From Deltaproteobacteria bacterium (GTDB taxonomy: Bacteria > Desulfobacterota_B > Binatia > Bin18), in NCBI GenBank assembly GCA_012271025.1, contig JAAXHF010000463.1:1-19949 (forward strand): a DNA stretch of 19,949 nucleotides, in the 5' to 3' direction. The notes beneath the pieces are model-generated. The model searched no databases and was not told where the DNA came from. It saw nothing but the letters and a program-made list of their open reading frames with translations. Both the position numbers and the translations under genes were made by a program. Position 1 is the stretch's first letter. Every line of letters begins with the position of its first letter. Shown piece by piece: positions 9,202 through 16,599 of this stretch.

Positions 9202-9686
9202 ATGCCAGCCTGACCGTACGGACGTGCAGCCCCGAACAGACCCGGGCGCTCGGCCGGGAGGTCGGGCGGCGCCTGTGGCTCGGCGCCGTGATCGGCCTTG
9301 AGGGTGACCTGGGGGCCGGTAAAACCTGCTTTGTGAAGGGCCTGGCCGGCGGCCTGGGGCTTGATGGCGAGGAGATTGCCAGCCCTACCTTTACTCTTAT
9401 CGCCGAGCATTATAGGGAGGGGGCTGCGCTGTTCCATATCGACCTGTACCGTCTGGAGGGCCTCGGGGCTGAGGACATGGAGGAGTTGGGGCTTGAGGAG
9501 TATCTGTTCGGCCGGGGAGTGAGTGCCGTCGAGTGGTTCCAGTTTCTGCCGGCCGACCTGCTTGAGGAGTATCTGTTGGTATCCATCCGCTTTGGTCCTG
9601 CCGATGCCCGGGTCATTACGCTGACGGCGTATGGCGGACCCTACCAAGGCGTGATACGTCAGCTTGGCGCACACCTTTCCTGCTGA
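9198..9686 (+). CDS. tsaE: tRNA t6A37 biosynthesis ATPase TsaE
   Basis: TsaE is the ATPase that works with TsaB, TsaC and TsaD to make N6-threonylcarbamoyladenosine at position 37 of ANN-decoding tRNAs. The ATG at 9198 overlaps the nnrD TGA (ATGA), giving 162 residues, the usual family length. Motifs are Walker A GDLGAGKT (36-43), [10 protein letters not shown] (switch-like region), FHIDLYRLE and VEWFQFLP. The open frame extends further upstream inside nnrD, but the overlap start is the normal arrangement and matches family length. nnrD-tsaE adjacency is widespread, and fused or paired YjeF/YjeE genes are a classic neighbourhood. lysC follows after 11 bp. Confidence 0.95.
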   Translation: MNASLTVRTCSPEQTRALGREVGRRLWLGAVIGLEGDLGAGKTCFVKGLAGGLGLDGEEIASPTFTLIAEHYREGAALFHIDLYRLEGLGAEDMEELGLEEYLFGRGVSAVEWFQFLPADLLEEYLLVSIRFGPADARVITLTAYGGPYQGVIRQLGAHLSC

Positions 9687-9697
9687 AGATCTGCCCT

Positions 9698-10912
9698 ATG
9701 CTTATTGTTCAGAAATACGGCGGTACGTCGGTCGGGTCGTCCGAGCGGATTAAAGCGGTCGCCCAGCGCATCGCCGAAACCCGTGATGCCGGCCATCGGG
9801 TCGCGGTTGTGGTGTCGGCGATGAGCGGCGAAACCGACCGGCTGTTGGGGCTGGCCAGGCAGGTGACCGACCGACCCGACGCCCAGGCCAGCGATCTGCT
9901 GGTTTCGACCGGAGAACAGGTCACCGTCGCCCTGCTGTCCATGGCCCTCAAGGACATGGGCTACCTGACCCAACCCCTGCTCGGCCATCAGGTCGAAATC
10001 ACCACCGATAGCGCCTTTGGCCGGGCGCGGATCCAGCGCATCGCCACCGACCGCCTGACCAGCGCGCTCAATGACGGCGCCATTGTGGTCGTGGCCGGCT
10101 TTCAGGGCGTTGACGCCGACGACAATATCACCACCCTGGGCCGGGGCGGCTCGGACACCTCGGCGGTGGCCATTGCGGCCGTGACCCGGGCCGATGTGTG
10201 TGAGATCTATACCGACGTGGACGGCGTCTATACGGCCGACCCGCGCATCTGCCCCAGGGCCCGAAAAATGCAGCGCATCTCCTACGACGAGATGCTGGAG
10301 TTGGCCAGCCTGGGGGCAAAAGTCTTGCAGATTCGATCCGTTGAATTTGCCAAACGCCACCACGTGGCGGTCCATGTCCGGTCGAGCTTTGCGCCCGACA
10401 CCGGAACATTTCTGGTTGAAGAGGAGCCGAGTATGGAGGACGTGATCGTCTCAGGCGTGACGTCTGACCTGAACCAAGCCAAAATCACCCTGCAGCGGGT
10501 TCCCGACCGGCCCGGTCTGGCGGCCAAACTGTTTGGCCCTATTGCGGATGACAATATCGTGGTCGATATGATCATCCAGAACGCCAGCGCCGAGGGCTCT
10601 ACCGATCTGACCTTCACCGTGCCCCAGGACGATGTGCAAAAAGCGCTGAGCCGGGTTGTGCACATCGCCGAGGAGATTCAGGCCGGGGGGGTGACGTCCG
10701 ATACCCAGGTCGCCAAGGTGTCCATCGTCGGGCTCGGCATGCGCAGTCACGCCGGGGTCGCCTCGCGCATGTTTCAGGTCCTGGCCCGCGAGGGGATTAA
10801 TATCCAGATGATCTCGACCTCAGAGATCAAGATTTCCATTGTCATTGAGGCCAAATACCGCGAGCTGGCCGTCCGCGTCCTGCACGACGAGTTTATTGCT
10901 CCGGCCCAGTAG
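9698..10912 (+). CDS. lysC: Aspartate kinase
   Basis: Aspartate kinase phosphorylates L-aspartate, the first step toward lysine, threonine, methionine and diaminopimelate. The 404-residue protein begins with KYGGTSVGS (6-14). The kinase domain includes [11 protein letters not shown] and the [13 protein letters not shown] segment, up to about residue 240. Two ACT regulatory domains follow, from about 255 to 400. The length fits the single-function allosteric enzymes of Bacillus, Corynebacterium and deltaproteobacteria, with no homoserine dehydrogenase fusion. The ribosome-binding site before the ATG at 9698 is weak (GAAGA within 9684-9690), so it may depend on coupling with tsaE. No lysine riboswitch is possible in the 11-bp spacer. 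A strong internal start at codon 246 is listed separately. Confidence 0.97.
   Translation: MLIVQKYGGTSVGSSERIKAVAQRIAETRDAGHRVAVVVSAMSGETDRLLGLARQVTDRPDAQASDLLVSTGEQVTVALLSMALKDMGYLTQPLLGHQVEITTDSAFGRARIQRIATDRLTSALNDGAIVVVAGFQGVDADDNITTLGRGGSDTSAVAIAAVTRADVCEIYTDVDGVYTADPRICPRARKMQRISYDEMLELASLGAKVLQIRSVEFAKRHHVAVHVRSSFAPDTGTFLVEEEPSMEDVIVSGVTSDLNQAKITLQRVPDRPGLAAKLFGPIADDNIVVDMIIQNASAEGSTDLTFTVPQDDVQKALSRVVHIAEEIQAGGVTSDTQVAKVSIVGLGMRSHAGVASRMFQVLAREGINIQMISTSEIKISIVIEAKYRELAVRVLHDEFIAPAQ
10418..10435 (+). promoter_or_regulatory. Internal ribosome-binding site and start codon within lysC (possible beta subunit)
   Basis: GAAGAGGAG at 10418-10426 precedes an in-frame ATG at 10433-10435 by 6 nt, a better translation start than the one at the front of lysC. 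Initiation here would give a 159-residue protein from codon 246 to the normal stop, containing just the two ACT domains. In B. subtilis and C. glutamicum, lysC makes a regulatory beta subunit from a comparable internal start, giving an alpha2-beta2 enzyme. The site is seen in the sequence; its use here is inferred. Confidence 0.5.
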
Positions 10913-10948
10913 AGGCGCCCCTCATCGACACCCGTTTCGAGGTTCACC

Positions 10949-12568
10949 ATGCCAAGCATAGCCTTGTACGATACCACTCTGCGTGACGGTTGCCAGTCTG
11001 AGGACGTGGCCTTTACCCTGGAAGATAAGCTGTTGATCGCCCAGCAGCTCGACGATTTCGGCATCCGCTATATTGAGGGCGGTTGGCCGGGCTCGAACCC
11101 GCGGGATGAGGAGTTTTTCAGCGCGGTCAAAAAGCTCTCCCTCAAACAGGCCAGGATTGCCGCCTTCGGCTCGACCCGTCGGGCCAATATCACGGCCGCC
11201 GATGACCTGAACATCAGGCTGTTGCTGCAAGCCGAGACCCCGGTCGTCACCATTGTCGGTAAGACCTGGGATTTACACGTCCGGGACGATCTGCGGATTT
11301 CACTCCAGGCCAACCTGGAGGTCATCGGCGACTCGATCGCCTATCTCAAGACCCGCGTGGACGAGGTCTTTTTTGATGCCGAGCACTTTTTTGACGGCTA
11401 CCGGGCCAACCCCGACTACGCCCTGGCGTGCCTGAAGGCTGCCGCCCAGGCCGGGGCCGATGTGCTGGTTTTGTGCGATACGCGCGGGGGCAGCATGTCG
11501 CACGAGATTCGCCAGGCGACCCGGGCGGCTGCCGGACTGGACAGCCGGCTGGGCATTCACTGCCACAACGACTGCGAGCTGGCGGTGGCCAACTCGCTGG
11601 CCGGAGTGGAGGCCGGAGCCAGTCAGGTGCAGGGCACGATCAACGGCTTTGGCGAGCGGTGCGGGAACGCCAATCTGTGCTCGGTCGTGCCCAACCTCCA
11701 GCTCAAGCTGGGCTACGGGTGTGTCAGCCCGAATCAGCTCAAGACCCTGCCGACGGTTTCCCGTACCGTGTACGAGCTGGCCAATATCGAGCCGCACAAG
11801 CGTCAAGCCTATGTCGGCGCCAGCGCCTTCGCCCATAAGGGCGGGCTGCACGTCGCCGCTGTCCAGAAAAACCGCGAAACCTATGAACACATCGACCCCG
11901 AACTGATCGGCAACCACCAGCGCGTTCTGGTCTCCGACCTGTCGGGCCGCAGCAATGTGATCTACAAAGCCAAGCAGTTCGGGCTCGATGTGGACAATAC
12001 CGACCCGGCGGTGAAGACGATTCTGCGCGAGGTCAAACAGCTCGAGAACGCCGGCTTTCAGTATGAGGGCGCCGACGCGTCGTTTGAGCTGCTGATGCAA
12101 AAAGCCCTCAACGGCAAGGTCCGCCACTTCCGCCTGATCGGCTTCCGGGTGATTGACGAGAAGCGCAGGGAAGACGAGCCCCCGCTGTCCGAGGCGACGA
12201 TCATGGTCGAAGGTCCGGACGGGGCGGTCGAGCATACCGCAGCCCAGGGTAACGGGCCGGTCAACGCCCTCGATCGGGCGCTGCGCAAGGCGCTGACCCA
12301 GTTCTACCCCCAGCTCGAAACCATGGAGCTGCTCGACTACAAGGTCCGGGTGTTGGGTGGAGACGCCGGAACCGGGGCGACCGTGCGGGTGCTGATCGAA
12401 TCCGGCGACGAACACAGCAAATGGGGGACGGTCGGGGTCTCACCGAATGTGGTCGAGGCCAGCTGGCAGGCGCTGGTCGATAGCATTGAGTACAAGCTGT
12501 ACAAGGACAAGAAGCGCGCGGGCGAGTCCGCGCCGGTCGAGGCGCCCGCCGCGTCGCGGGCCGACTGA
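10949..12568 (+). CDS. cimA: (R)-citramalate synthase CimA
   Basis: CimA condenses acetyl-CoA with pyruvate to (R)-citramalate, giving a threonine-independent route to 2-oxobutyrate and isoleucine. The 539-residue protein belongs to the HMGL-like/alpha-isopropylmalate synthase superfamily. The N-terminal YDTTLRDG holds the metal-binding Asp at 8, and the HCHND motif has His204 and His206. [11 protein letters not shown] and GCGNANLC are typical of the CimA type rather than of LeuA. A LeuA-like C-terminal regulatory domain spans about 395-515, followed by a charged Ala/Pro tail. The ATG at 10949 has GAGG at 10939-10942. One oddity is DTRGG at 177-181, where relatives as I recall them have DTNGG. 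It follows lysC, pairing aspartate-family and branched-chain supply. 2-isopropylmalate synthase is a less likely alternative. Confidence 0.92.
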   Translation: MPSIALYDTTLRDGCQSEDVAFTLEDKLLIAQQLDDFGIRYIEGGWPGSNPRDEEFFSAVKKLSLKQARIAAFGSTRRANITAADDLNIRLLLQAETPVVTIVGKTWDLHVRDDLRISLQANLEVIGDSIAYLKTRVDEVFFDAEHFFDGYRANPDYALACLKAAAQAGADVLVLCDTRGGSMSHEIRQATRAAAGLDSRLGIHCHNDCELAVANSLAGVEAGASQVQGTINGFGERCGNANLCSVVPNLQLKLGYGCVSPNQLKTLPTVSRTVYELANIEPHKRQAYVGASAFAHKGGLHVAAVQKNRETYEHIDPELIGNHQRVLVSDLSGRSNVIYKAKQFGLDVDNTDPAVKTILREVKQLENAGFQYEGADASFELLMQKALNGKVRHFRLIGFRVIDEKRREDEPPLSEATIMVEGPDGAVEHTAAQGNGPVNALDRALRKALTQFYPQLETMELLDYKVRVLGGDAGTGATVRVLIESGDEHSKWGTVGVSPNVVEASWQALVDSIEYKLYKDKKRAGESAPVEAPAASRAD

Positions 12569-13198
12569 GTGTCGGCCGAACCGGGTCGGACACGCGCCGT
12601 CTCTGTGCTGTGGACCATGCTTCGGCGTGCCTATGACTGGGTCCTGGGCTGGGCCGACCACCGCTACGGCGGCCTGGCCCTGCTGCTGCTGGCTTTTGCC
12701 GAGTCGTCCGTCTTTCCTATCCCGCCCGATGTCCTGCTGATGGCCCTGGCCCTGGGTAAACCGGGCGCGGCTTTTCGGTTCGCGCTGATCTGTTCGGTCG
12801 GTTCTGTAGCGGGTGGTCTGGCCGGCTATCTGATTGGCTGGCTGCTGATGGACGGCCTTGGACGGCCGATCATCGAGCTGTACAACGCCCAGGCCGCGTA
12901 CGCCGAGGTCGAGCAGCGCTTTGTGGCGCACGGCGGCTGGGCGGTCGCTATCGCTGGCTTCACACCTATTCCGTACAAGGTGTTCACCATTGCGGCGGGA
13001 GCGACCCAGCTGTCGCTGTCCAGCTTTGTGCTGGCCTCGGTGGTGAGCCGTTCGGCCCGCTTTTTTCTCATCAGCGGCCTGATTTACTATTACGGGCCGA
13101 CCATCAAGGTCTTCATTGACAAATACTTCAATATCCTGACAATAGTCTTCACCGTCCTGGTGCTGCTCGGGTTTGTGTTGCTGGGGTGGTATGGCTAG
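12569..13198 (+). CDS. YqaA/DedA-family (VTT domain) inner-membrane protein
   Basis: The GTG start at 12569 directly follows the cimA TGA, and GCGGG at about 12556-12560 may serve as ribosome-binding site. An ATG at 12617 is an alternative that removes 16 polar residues. The 209-residue product has about four to five hydrophobic segments (around 33-50, 56-90, 122-145, 151-175, 188-207). It carries the SNARE-associated/DedA signatures ESSVFPIPPD (45-54) and GFTPIPYK (130-137), then R161 and R164 in a conserved helix. The short form with FTPIPYK is closest to YqaA. DedA proteins are linked to membrane homeostasis, and some flip undecaprenyl phosphate or phospholipids; the substrate here is unknown. 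It lies 15 bp before the NlpD-like gene, which fits an envelope role. Confidence 0.88.
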   Translation: MSAEPGRTRAVSVLWTMLRRAYDWVLGWADHRYGGLALLLLAFAESSVFPIPPDVLLMALALGKPGAAFRFALICSVGSVAGGLAGYLIGWLLMDGLGRPIIELYNAQAAYAEVEQRFVAHGGWAVAIAGFTPIPYKVFTIAAGATQLSLSSFVLASVVSRSARFFLISGLIYYYGPTIKVFIDKYFNILTIVFTVLVLLGFVLLGWYG

Positions 13199-13213
13199 AA
13201 TGAGGGAGTGGTG

Positions 13214-13951
13214 GTGCGGAGGCGGATTGCTCTGGGGCTGGGCCTCATCCTACTGTCGTGTGCGGCCATGTCGGCCTGCTCACGCGGGGTCAGACAGCCG
13301 ATTCATACCGTCCGGGCGGGGGACACCCTGTCCGCAATCGGGGTGCGCTACGGTGTTCCCTTCCGAGACATTGCCCGTCTGAATAATCTGGCTGACCCGG
13401 ATAGGATTCGAGTCGGCCAGCGCCTGCGCATCCCGCACGGCGGGACCGATAGCCTGCAAACCGCCCGCTCCAAGTCTGCGCCGGCGCGTCGGCGCGCCGC
13501 AACCCGCCGGGCGGCAGTTCGAGAGCCGCAGCGCGGCCGCAATCGGCCGCCGGCCGCGGTGGGACGTTTTATGTGGCCAACCCAGGGCGTCCTGACCTCT
13601 CGCTATGGTCCGCGCAATAACAGCTTTCACGACGGAATTGATATTGCCGCGCCGGCCGGAACGCCGATCGTGGCCACCGCTCCCGGCGAAGTCATCTACA
13701 GCGGGGTGTTGCGCGGTTACGGGAAGGTTATTATTCTGCGACACGCCAACGGCTATGCCTCGGTCTACGCCCACAACAGCCGGCACTACGTCAAGCAGGG
13801 CCAGCTTGTGAAACAGGGCCAGAAGATCGCCGCCGTCGGCAACACCGGGCGGGCCACCGGCCCCAATTTGCATTTTGAAATCCGACGCAATAATAAAGCC
13901 CGCAATCCGCTCAAACTCTTACCCCCGAACCATCAGATCGTCAGCCGATGA
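13214..13951 (+). CDS. NlpD-like lipoprotein: LysM plus degenerate LytM (M23) domain
   Basis: Three consecutive in-frame GTG codons start the frame at 13208, 13211 and 13214. GAGGG at 13202-13206 is best spaced for the third, giving 245 residues. A signal sequence ends in the lipobox-like MSAC, with Cys22 the likely lipidated residue. A LysM peptidoglycan-binding domain follows at about 29-74 (HTVRAGDTLSAIGVRYGVP). Next is an Arg/Ala/Pro-rich linker (about 85-116), then an M23/LytM domain from 120 to the end. Zinc ligands H139, D143 and H220 and the YAHN His187 are present, but the first His of the usual HLHFE is Asn218. NlpD and EnvC also lack catalytic residues and activate cell-wall amidases, so an activator role is inferred. 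A weak hydrolase cannot be excluded. Confidence 0.9.
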   Translation: MRRRIALGLGLILLSCAAMSACSRGVRQPIHTVRAGDTLSAIGVRYGVPFRDIARLNNLADPDRIRVGQRLRIPHGGTDSLQTARSKSAPARRRAATRRAAVREPQRGRNRPPAAVGRFMWPTQGVLTSRYGPRNNSFHDGIDIAAPAGTPIVATAPGEVIYSGVLRGYGKVIILRHANGYASVYAHNSRHYVKQGQLVKQGQKIAAVGNTGRATGPNLHFEIRRNNKARNPLKLLPPNHQIVSR

Positions 13952-13967
13952 CGTGCCGGAGAACGCC

Positions 13968-14483
13968 ATGCGTGACCTGACAGCCCATATCCGCAGCATC
14001 CCGGATTTTCCCAAGCCTGGCATTGTGTTCCGCGATATCACCCCCCTGCTGGCCAACGGTCCGGCCTGGCGGGCGTGTATCGACCGCCTGGTCGAGCGCT
14101 ATCAAGGCCGGGTTGATACAGTCGTTGGGATAGACGCACGGGGCTTCCTGGTCGGCGGCGCGCTGGCCTACAGCCTGGGCTGCGGCCTGACGGTCGTACG
14201 CAAGTCCGGCAAGCTGCCGGCCGAAACCCTGGCGGCCGATTACGGGCTGGAGTACGGGACCGACCGCCTGGAGATCCACCGAGACGCGTTTGCGCCCGGC
14301 AGCCGAGTCCTGCTGGTCGACGATCTGCTGGCCACCGGCGGCACAGCCCGGGCGGCTCTGGGACTCATTCGGCAGCTGGAGGGAGAGGTGGTGGAAGTCG
14401 CCTTTCTGGTTGAGCTGCTCAGCCTGGGCGGCCGCCAGAATCTCGCCCCGCACGAGGCGTTCGCGTTGATGCAGTTCGAGTAG
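13968..14483 (+). CDS. apt: Adenine phosphoribosyltransferase
   Basis: Apt salvages adenine with PRPP to make AMP and pyrophosphate. The ATG at 13968, preceded by GGAG at 13958-13961, gives 171 residues, the standard length. The family's IRSIPDFPKPGIVFRDITPL opening is intact. The PRPP-binding loop VLLVDDLLATGGTA is at 114-127, and the KSGKLPAET segment that closes the active site is at about 79-87. The open frame runs back into the end of the upstream gene, but the family start and ribosome-binding site settle the choice. It is the last gene of the long + strand run, 16 bp after the NlpD-like gene, and converges with the methyltransferase gene with 25 bp between the stops. Confidence 0.97.
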   Translation: MRDLTAHIRSIPDFPKPGIVFRDITPLLANGPAWRACIDRLVERYQGRVDTVVGIDARGFLVGGALAYSLGCGLTVVRKSGKLPAETLAADYGLEYGTDRLEIHRDAFAPGSRVLLVDDLLATGGTARAALGLIRQLEGEVVEVAFLVELLSLGGRQNLAPHEAFALMQFE

Positions 14484-14508
14484 CCGGCCCTGGACCTTGT
14501 CCATGACG

Positions 14509-15480
14509 CTACGGACGCGGTTCGGCTCTGTCCTGGAGCAAGCCGGCCCGCAGCGCCGTAATATGGCCCGGCGTGGTGTGGCAACAGCCGCCGATCAGCA
14601 CCGCTCCAGCCCGCTGCCAGGTCTGAGCGGCCGCTGCAAACTCGCCGGGCCGGGCCTGCACTCCCCAGCGTCGGGTCTGCCTGTCGTGGCTCTCGGCACA
14701 ATTGGGATAGACGATAAGCGGTTTGGCGCTCAGCCGCCGAACTGTCCTGACCAGGGGCAGGACGTGACGCAGCGGCGTGCAGTTGATGCCCAGCGCGACG
14801 ACCTGGGGCAGTCCGACAAACGGAGCTATGGCTTCAGCCAGGGGCGTGCCGTCGCTGATATGCCGCCCGTCCCGACAGCTGAAGCTGACCCAGGCGACAA
14901 CGTGGGGCGTCTCACTCAGCAGATGAGCCAGGACCCGCGCTTCACGCGCGCTGGGGATGGTCTCGCAGGCCAGCAGGTCGGCCCGGCTGGCGGCCAACAG
15001 CTGCCAGCGCGGCCGATGAAAGGCGAGCAGCTCGTCCTCGCTCAGGTCGTAGCCGCCGGTATACTCGGAGCCGTCGGCCAGGTACGCACCGTAGGGACCG
15101 ATACTGGCCGCAACCAGCGGCCGCAGACGGCCAACCCGATTGTCGGCCTGAGCCCAAAACGCCTCGCGCGCGGTCAGGGCCAGTTCGACCGATCTGTGGA
15201 GCAGCGCGGCGGCCTGGTTTTGACTGTAACCGTGGTCCACAAAGCCGGGCAGGCTGGCCTGATAGCTGGCCGTGATAATGCAGTCGGCACCGGCCGCCAG
15301 GTAGTCGGCATGAACCTGTTGGACGGCCTGGGGCGCGGTGTCCAGCAGGCGGGCCGACCACAGTCCGTCGCCCAGCCGGTAGCCCCGCGCTTGGAGTTCG
15401 GTGGCCAGCCCGCCGTCAACAATCAGGACGCCGGTGCGGGCCAGAAAGGGTCTGAGCGGTGAGTCTGGGGGGGAAAGCAC
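14509..15480 (-). CDS. mmuM: Homocysteine S-methyltransferase family protein
   Basis: This family transfers a methyl group from S-methylmethionine or (S)-adenosylmethionine to homocysteine, giving methionine. The 323-residue single-domain protein has VDGGLATEL at 21-29. Its zinc-binding cysteines are C234 (in GINCTP) and C299-C300 (in GGCCHTTP). It also has the YPNCAE segment ahead of a conserved Trp, as in MmuM and yeast Mht1. The length fits MmuM and rules out full-length MetH or BHMT fusions. The start is a GTG at 15480 with no convincing ribosome-binding site; AAGGAC lies 14 nt upstream, which is far. No S-methylmethionine permease is adjacent, so the methyl donor is uncertain. It is divergent from the secreted protein gene at 15678. 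Confidence 0.88.
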   Translation of the reverse strand: MLSPPDSPLRPFLARTGVLIVDGGLATELQARGYRLGDGLWSARLLDTAPQAVQQVHADYLAAGADCIITASYQASLPGFVDHGYSQNQAAALLHRSVELALTAREAFWAQADNRVGRLRPLVAASIGPYGAYLADGSEYTGGYDLSEDELLAFHRPRWQLLAASRADLLACETIPSAREARVLAHLLSETPHVVAWVSFSCRDGRHISDGTPLAEAIAPFVGLPQVVALGINCTPLRHVLPLVRTVRRLSAKPLIVYPNCAESHDRQTRRWGVQARPGEFAAAAQTWQRAGAVLIGGCCHTTPGHITALRAGLLQDRAEPRP

Positions 15481-15521
15481 GCTTTAACCACACAGTCCTT
15501 GGCACCCCAGCATGCCCCGAG

Positions 15522-15564
15522 AGCTGGCGCGAAATCAAGCCAGCTTGCCGTGTCAATCTTGACA
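15522..15564. promoter_or_regulatory. Two inverted repeats in the divergent spacer (possible operator/promoter region)
   Basis: The 197-bp spacer 15481-15677 lies between two divergent genes and should hold their promoters. AGCTGGC (15522-15528) pairs with GCCAGCT (15539-15545) across 10 nt. Six bases later is a perfect 6-bp inverted repeat, TGTCAATCTTGACA (15551-15564). Its right arm, TTGACA, is also a perfect sigma70 -35 hexamer for the + strand, but I see no convincing -10 box 16-18 bp downstream. A short dyad overlapping a -35 box is the usual look of a repressor site. The repeats are seen directly; the regulatory reading is inference. Confidence 0.35.
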
Positions 15565-15677
15565 ACACCGGCGAAGCCGAGATTGAAGTGTGCTCCGATG
15601 GGACGGCGGACACACGGGCTGGAGTTGACGATACGACACTGCGGGGTGGCTTTGAGCGCGGTCAGACAGGAGTCACA

Positions 15678-16589
15678 ATGAAAAGCCACATCGCTATCAG
15701 CCTGGCAAGCCTTGTCCTGGCCTCTTCCCCGGCGCGGGCCGGGACGCTGGAGATTCCCGGCCCGGGCGCCAAGCTGTCGGGTATTGGTGTGATATCGGGC
15801 TGGAAGTGTGACGCCAGCGGAGACATCACCGTCCGCTTCAACGAGGGTGAGCCGGTTGTCATGGTGTATGGGAGCGAGCGGGACGATACTCAGCATGCCT
15901 GTGGGGATACGCACAGCGGCTTTGTGTCGATTTTTAACTGGGCGCTGCTCGGGGATGGAGAGCACGTCGCGGTGGCCTACGACGCTGGCGTGGAGTTTGC
16001 GAGGAGCAGGTTTGAGGTCGCCACCACCGGAGAGGAGTTTCTGAGCGAGGCAAGCGGCCAGTGTCTGGTCCCGGATTTTCCTTCGGCGGGAGAAACGACC
16101 CTGCTTGAATGGAGTGAGAGTAGCCAACATTTTGAGATGGTCCTGGCTGACGAGCCCGAAGAGCCGGGAGCGTGTGTGTCCTCTGCCCAGGAAACGGCAG
16201 AACCGCTGGGAGACAGCAGCTCCGCGGCCGATGCCCTTGTCTGGTGGACGCCCTTTCGGGCCGCTCCCGAAGACGACTACAACGCCGCCTGGTGTACCGC
16301 TCAAGACGGGCAGGTCGAAGTCCGCCTGCTGGACGATACGCGGGCCGACTGCGTGCTGCCCGCGTATGCCGTGGAGGCTGACTTTGCGGATAAATGGTAC
16401 GAGGCGATTGGCCAGGCGGTGCACTATGCCCGCATCCTCAAGAAGCGGCCTGGAGTGCTGCTCATTCTTGAGCAGACCCGTGATTGCCGCTATCTCTCTC
16501 GGCTGTGCGCCGCGCTGACGGGGCTCCGCGTCCGAGGCCAGTCGATTCGGGTCTGGACGACAGGGCCGGTCTCTTGTCAATCCTTGTAA
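15678..16589 (+). CDS. Secreted two-domain protein with a PD-(D/E)XK-like C-terminal half
   Basis: The ATG at 15678 has an AGGAG ribosome-binding site at 15668-15672, and the first 21 residues form a Sec signal peptide ending ARA. The frame stays open for 73 codons upstream, but this is the natural start, giving 303 residues. Residues 25-150 form one domain: SGIGVISGWKCDA at 34-46, a CGD at 75-77 and FNWALLGDGEH at 86-96. I recall this pattern from secreted proteins of environmental bacteria; its function is not known to me. A low-complexity acidic linker (about 155-190) follows. The C-terminal domain (192-303) has E214, D224, E233, D235, K239 and Q246 in the order VEVRLLDDTRADC then AVEADFADKWYEAIGQ. 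This resembles the acidic core of PD-(D/E)XK nucleases, but nuclease activity is inference. Ten bases separate it from the ABC binding-protein gene. Confidence 0.8.
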   Translation: MKSHIAISLASLVLASSPARAGTLEIPGPGAKLSGIGVISGWKCDASGDITVRFNEGEPVVMVYGSERDDTQHACGDTHSGFVSIFNWALLGDGEHVAVAYDAGVEFARSRFEVATTGEEFLSEASGQCLVPDFPSAGETTLLEWSESSQHFEMVLADEPEEPGACVSSAQETAEPLGDSSSAADALVWWTPFRAAPEDDYNAAWCTAQDGQVEVRLLDDTRADCVLPAYAVEADFADKWYEAIGQAVHYARILKKRPGVLLILEQTRDCRYLSRLCAALTGLRVRGQSIRVWTTGPVSCQSL

Positions 16590-16599
16590 TATATCGCCT

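Noticed and set aside
14491..14503. Possible terminator TGGAC-CTT-GTCCA between apt and the convergent methyltransferase gene
   Set aside because: The stem is only 5 bp with a 3-nt loop and no T-run on either side, so it does not qualify as an intrinsic terminator.
14497..15462. 321-codon + strand open frame opposite the methyltransferase
   Set aside because: The - strand reading has the complete homocysteine methyltransferase motifs, and the + reading is Gly/Gln/Arg-rich without structure.
15481..15677. SAM or SAH riboswitch ahead of the methyltransferase gene
   Set aside because: The leader has two short dyads but no arrangement I recognise as a SAM-I, SAM-II or SAH riboswitch core.
15423..16580. 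385-codon open frame on the - strand opposite the secreted protein and running into the methyltransferase gene
   Set aside because: The + strand protein has a ribosome-binding site and signal peptide, and the methyltransferase occupies another frame at one end. No domain is visible in this reading.
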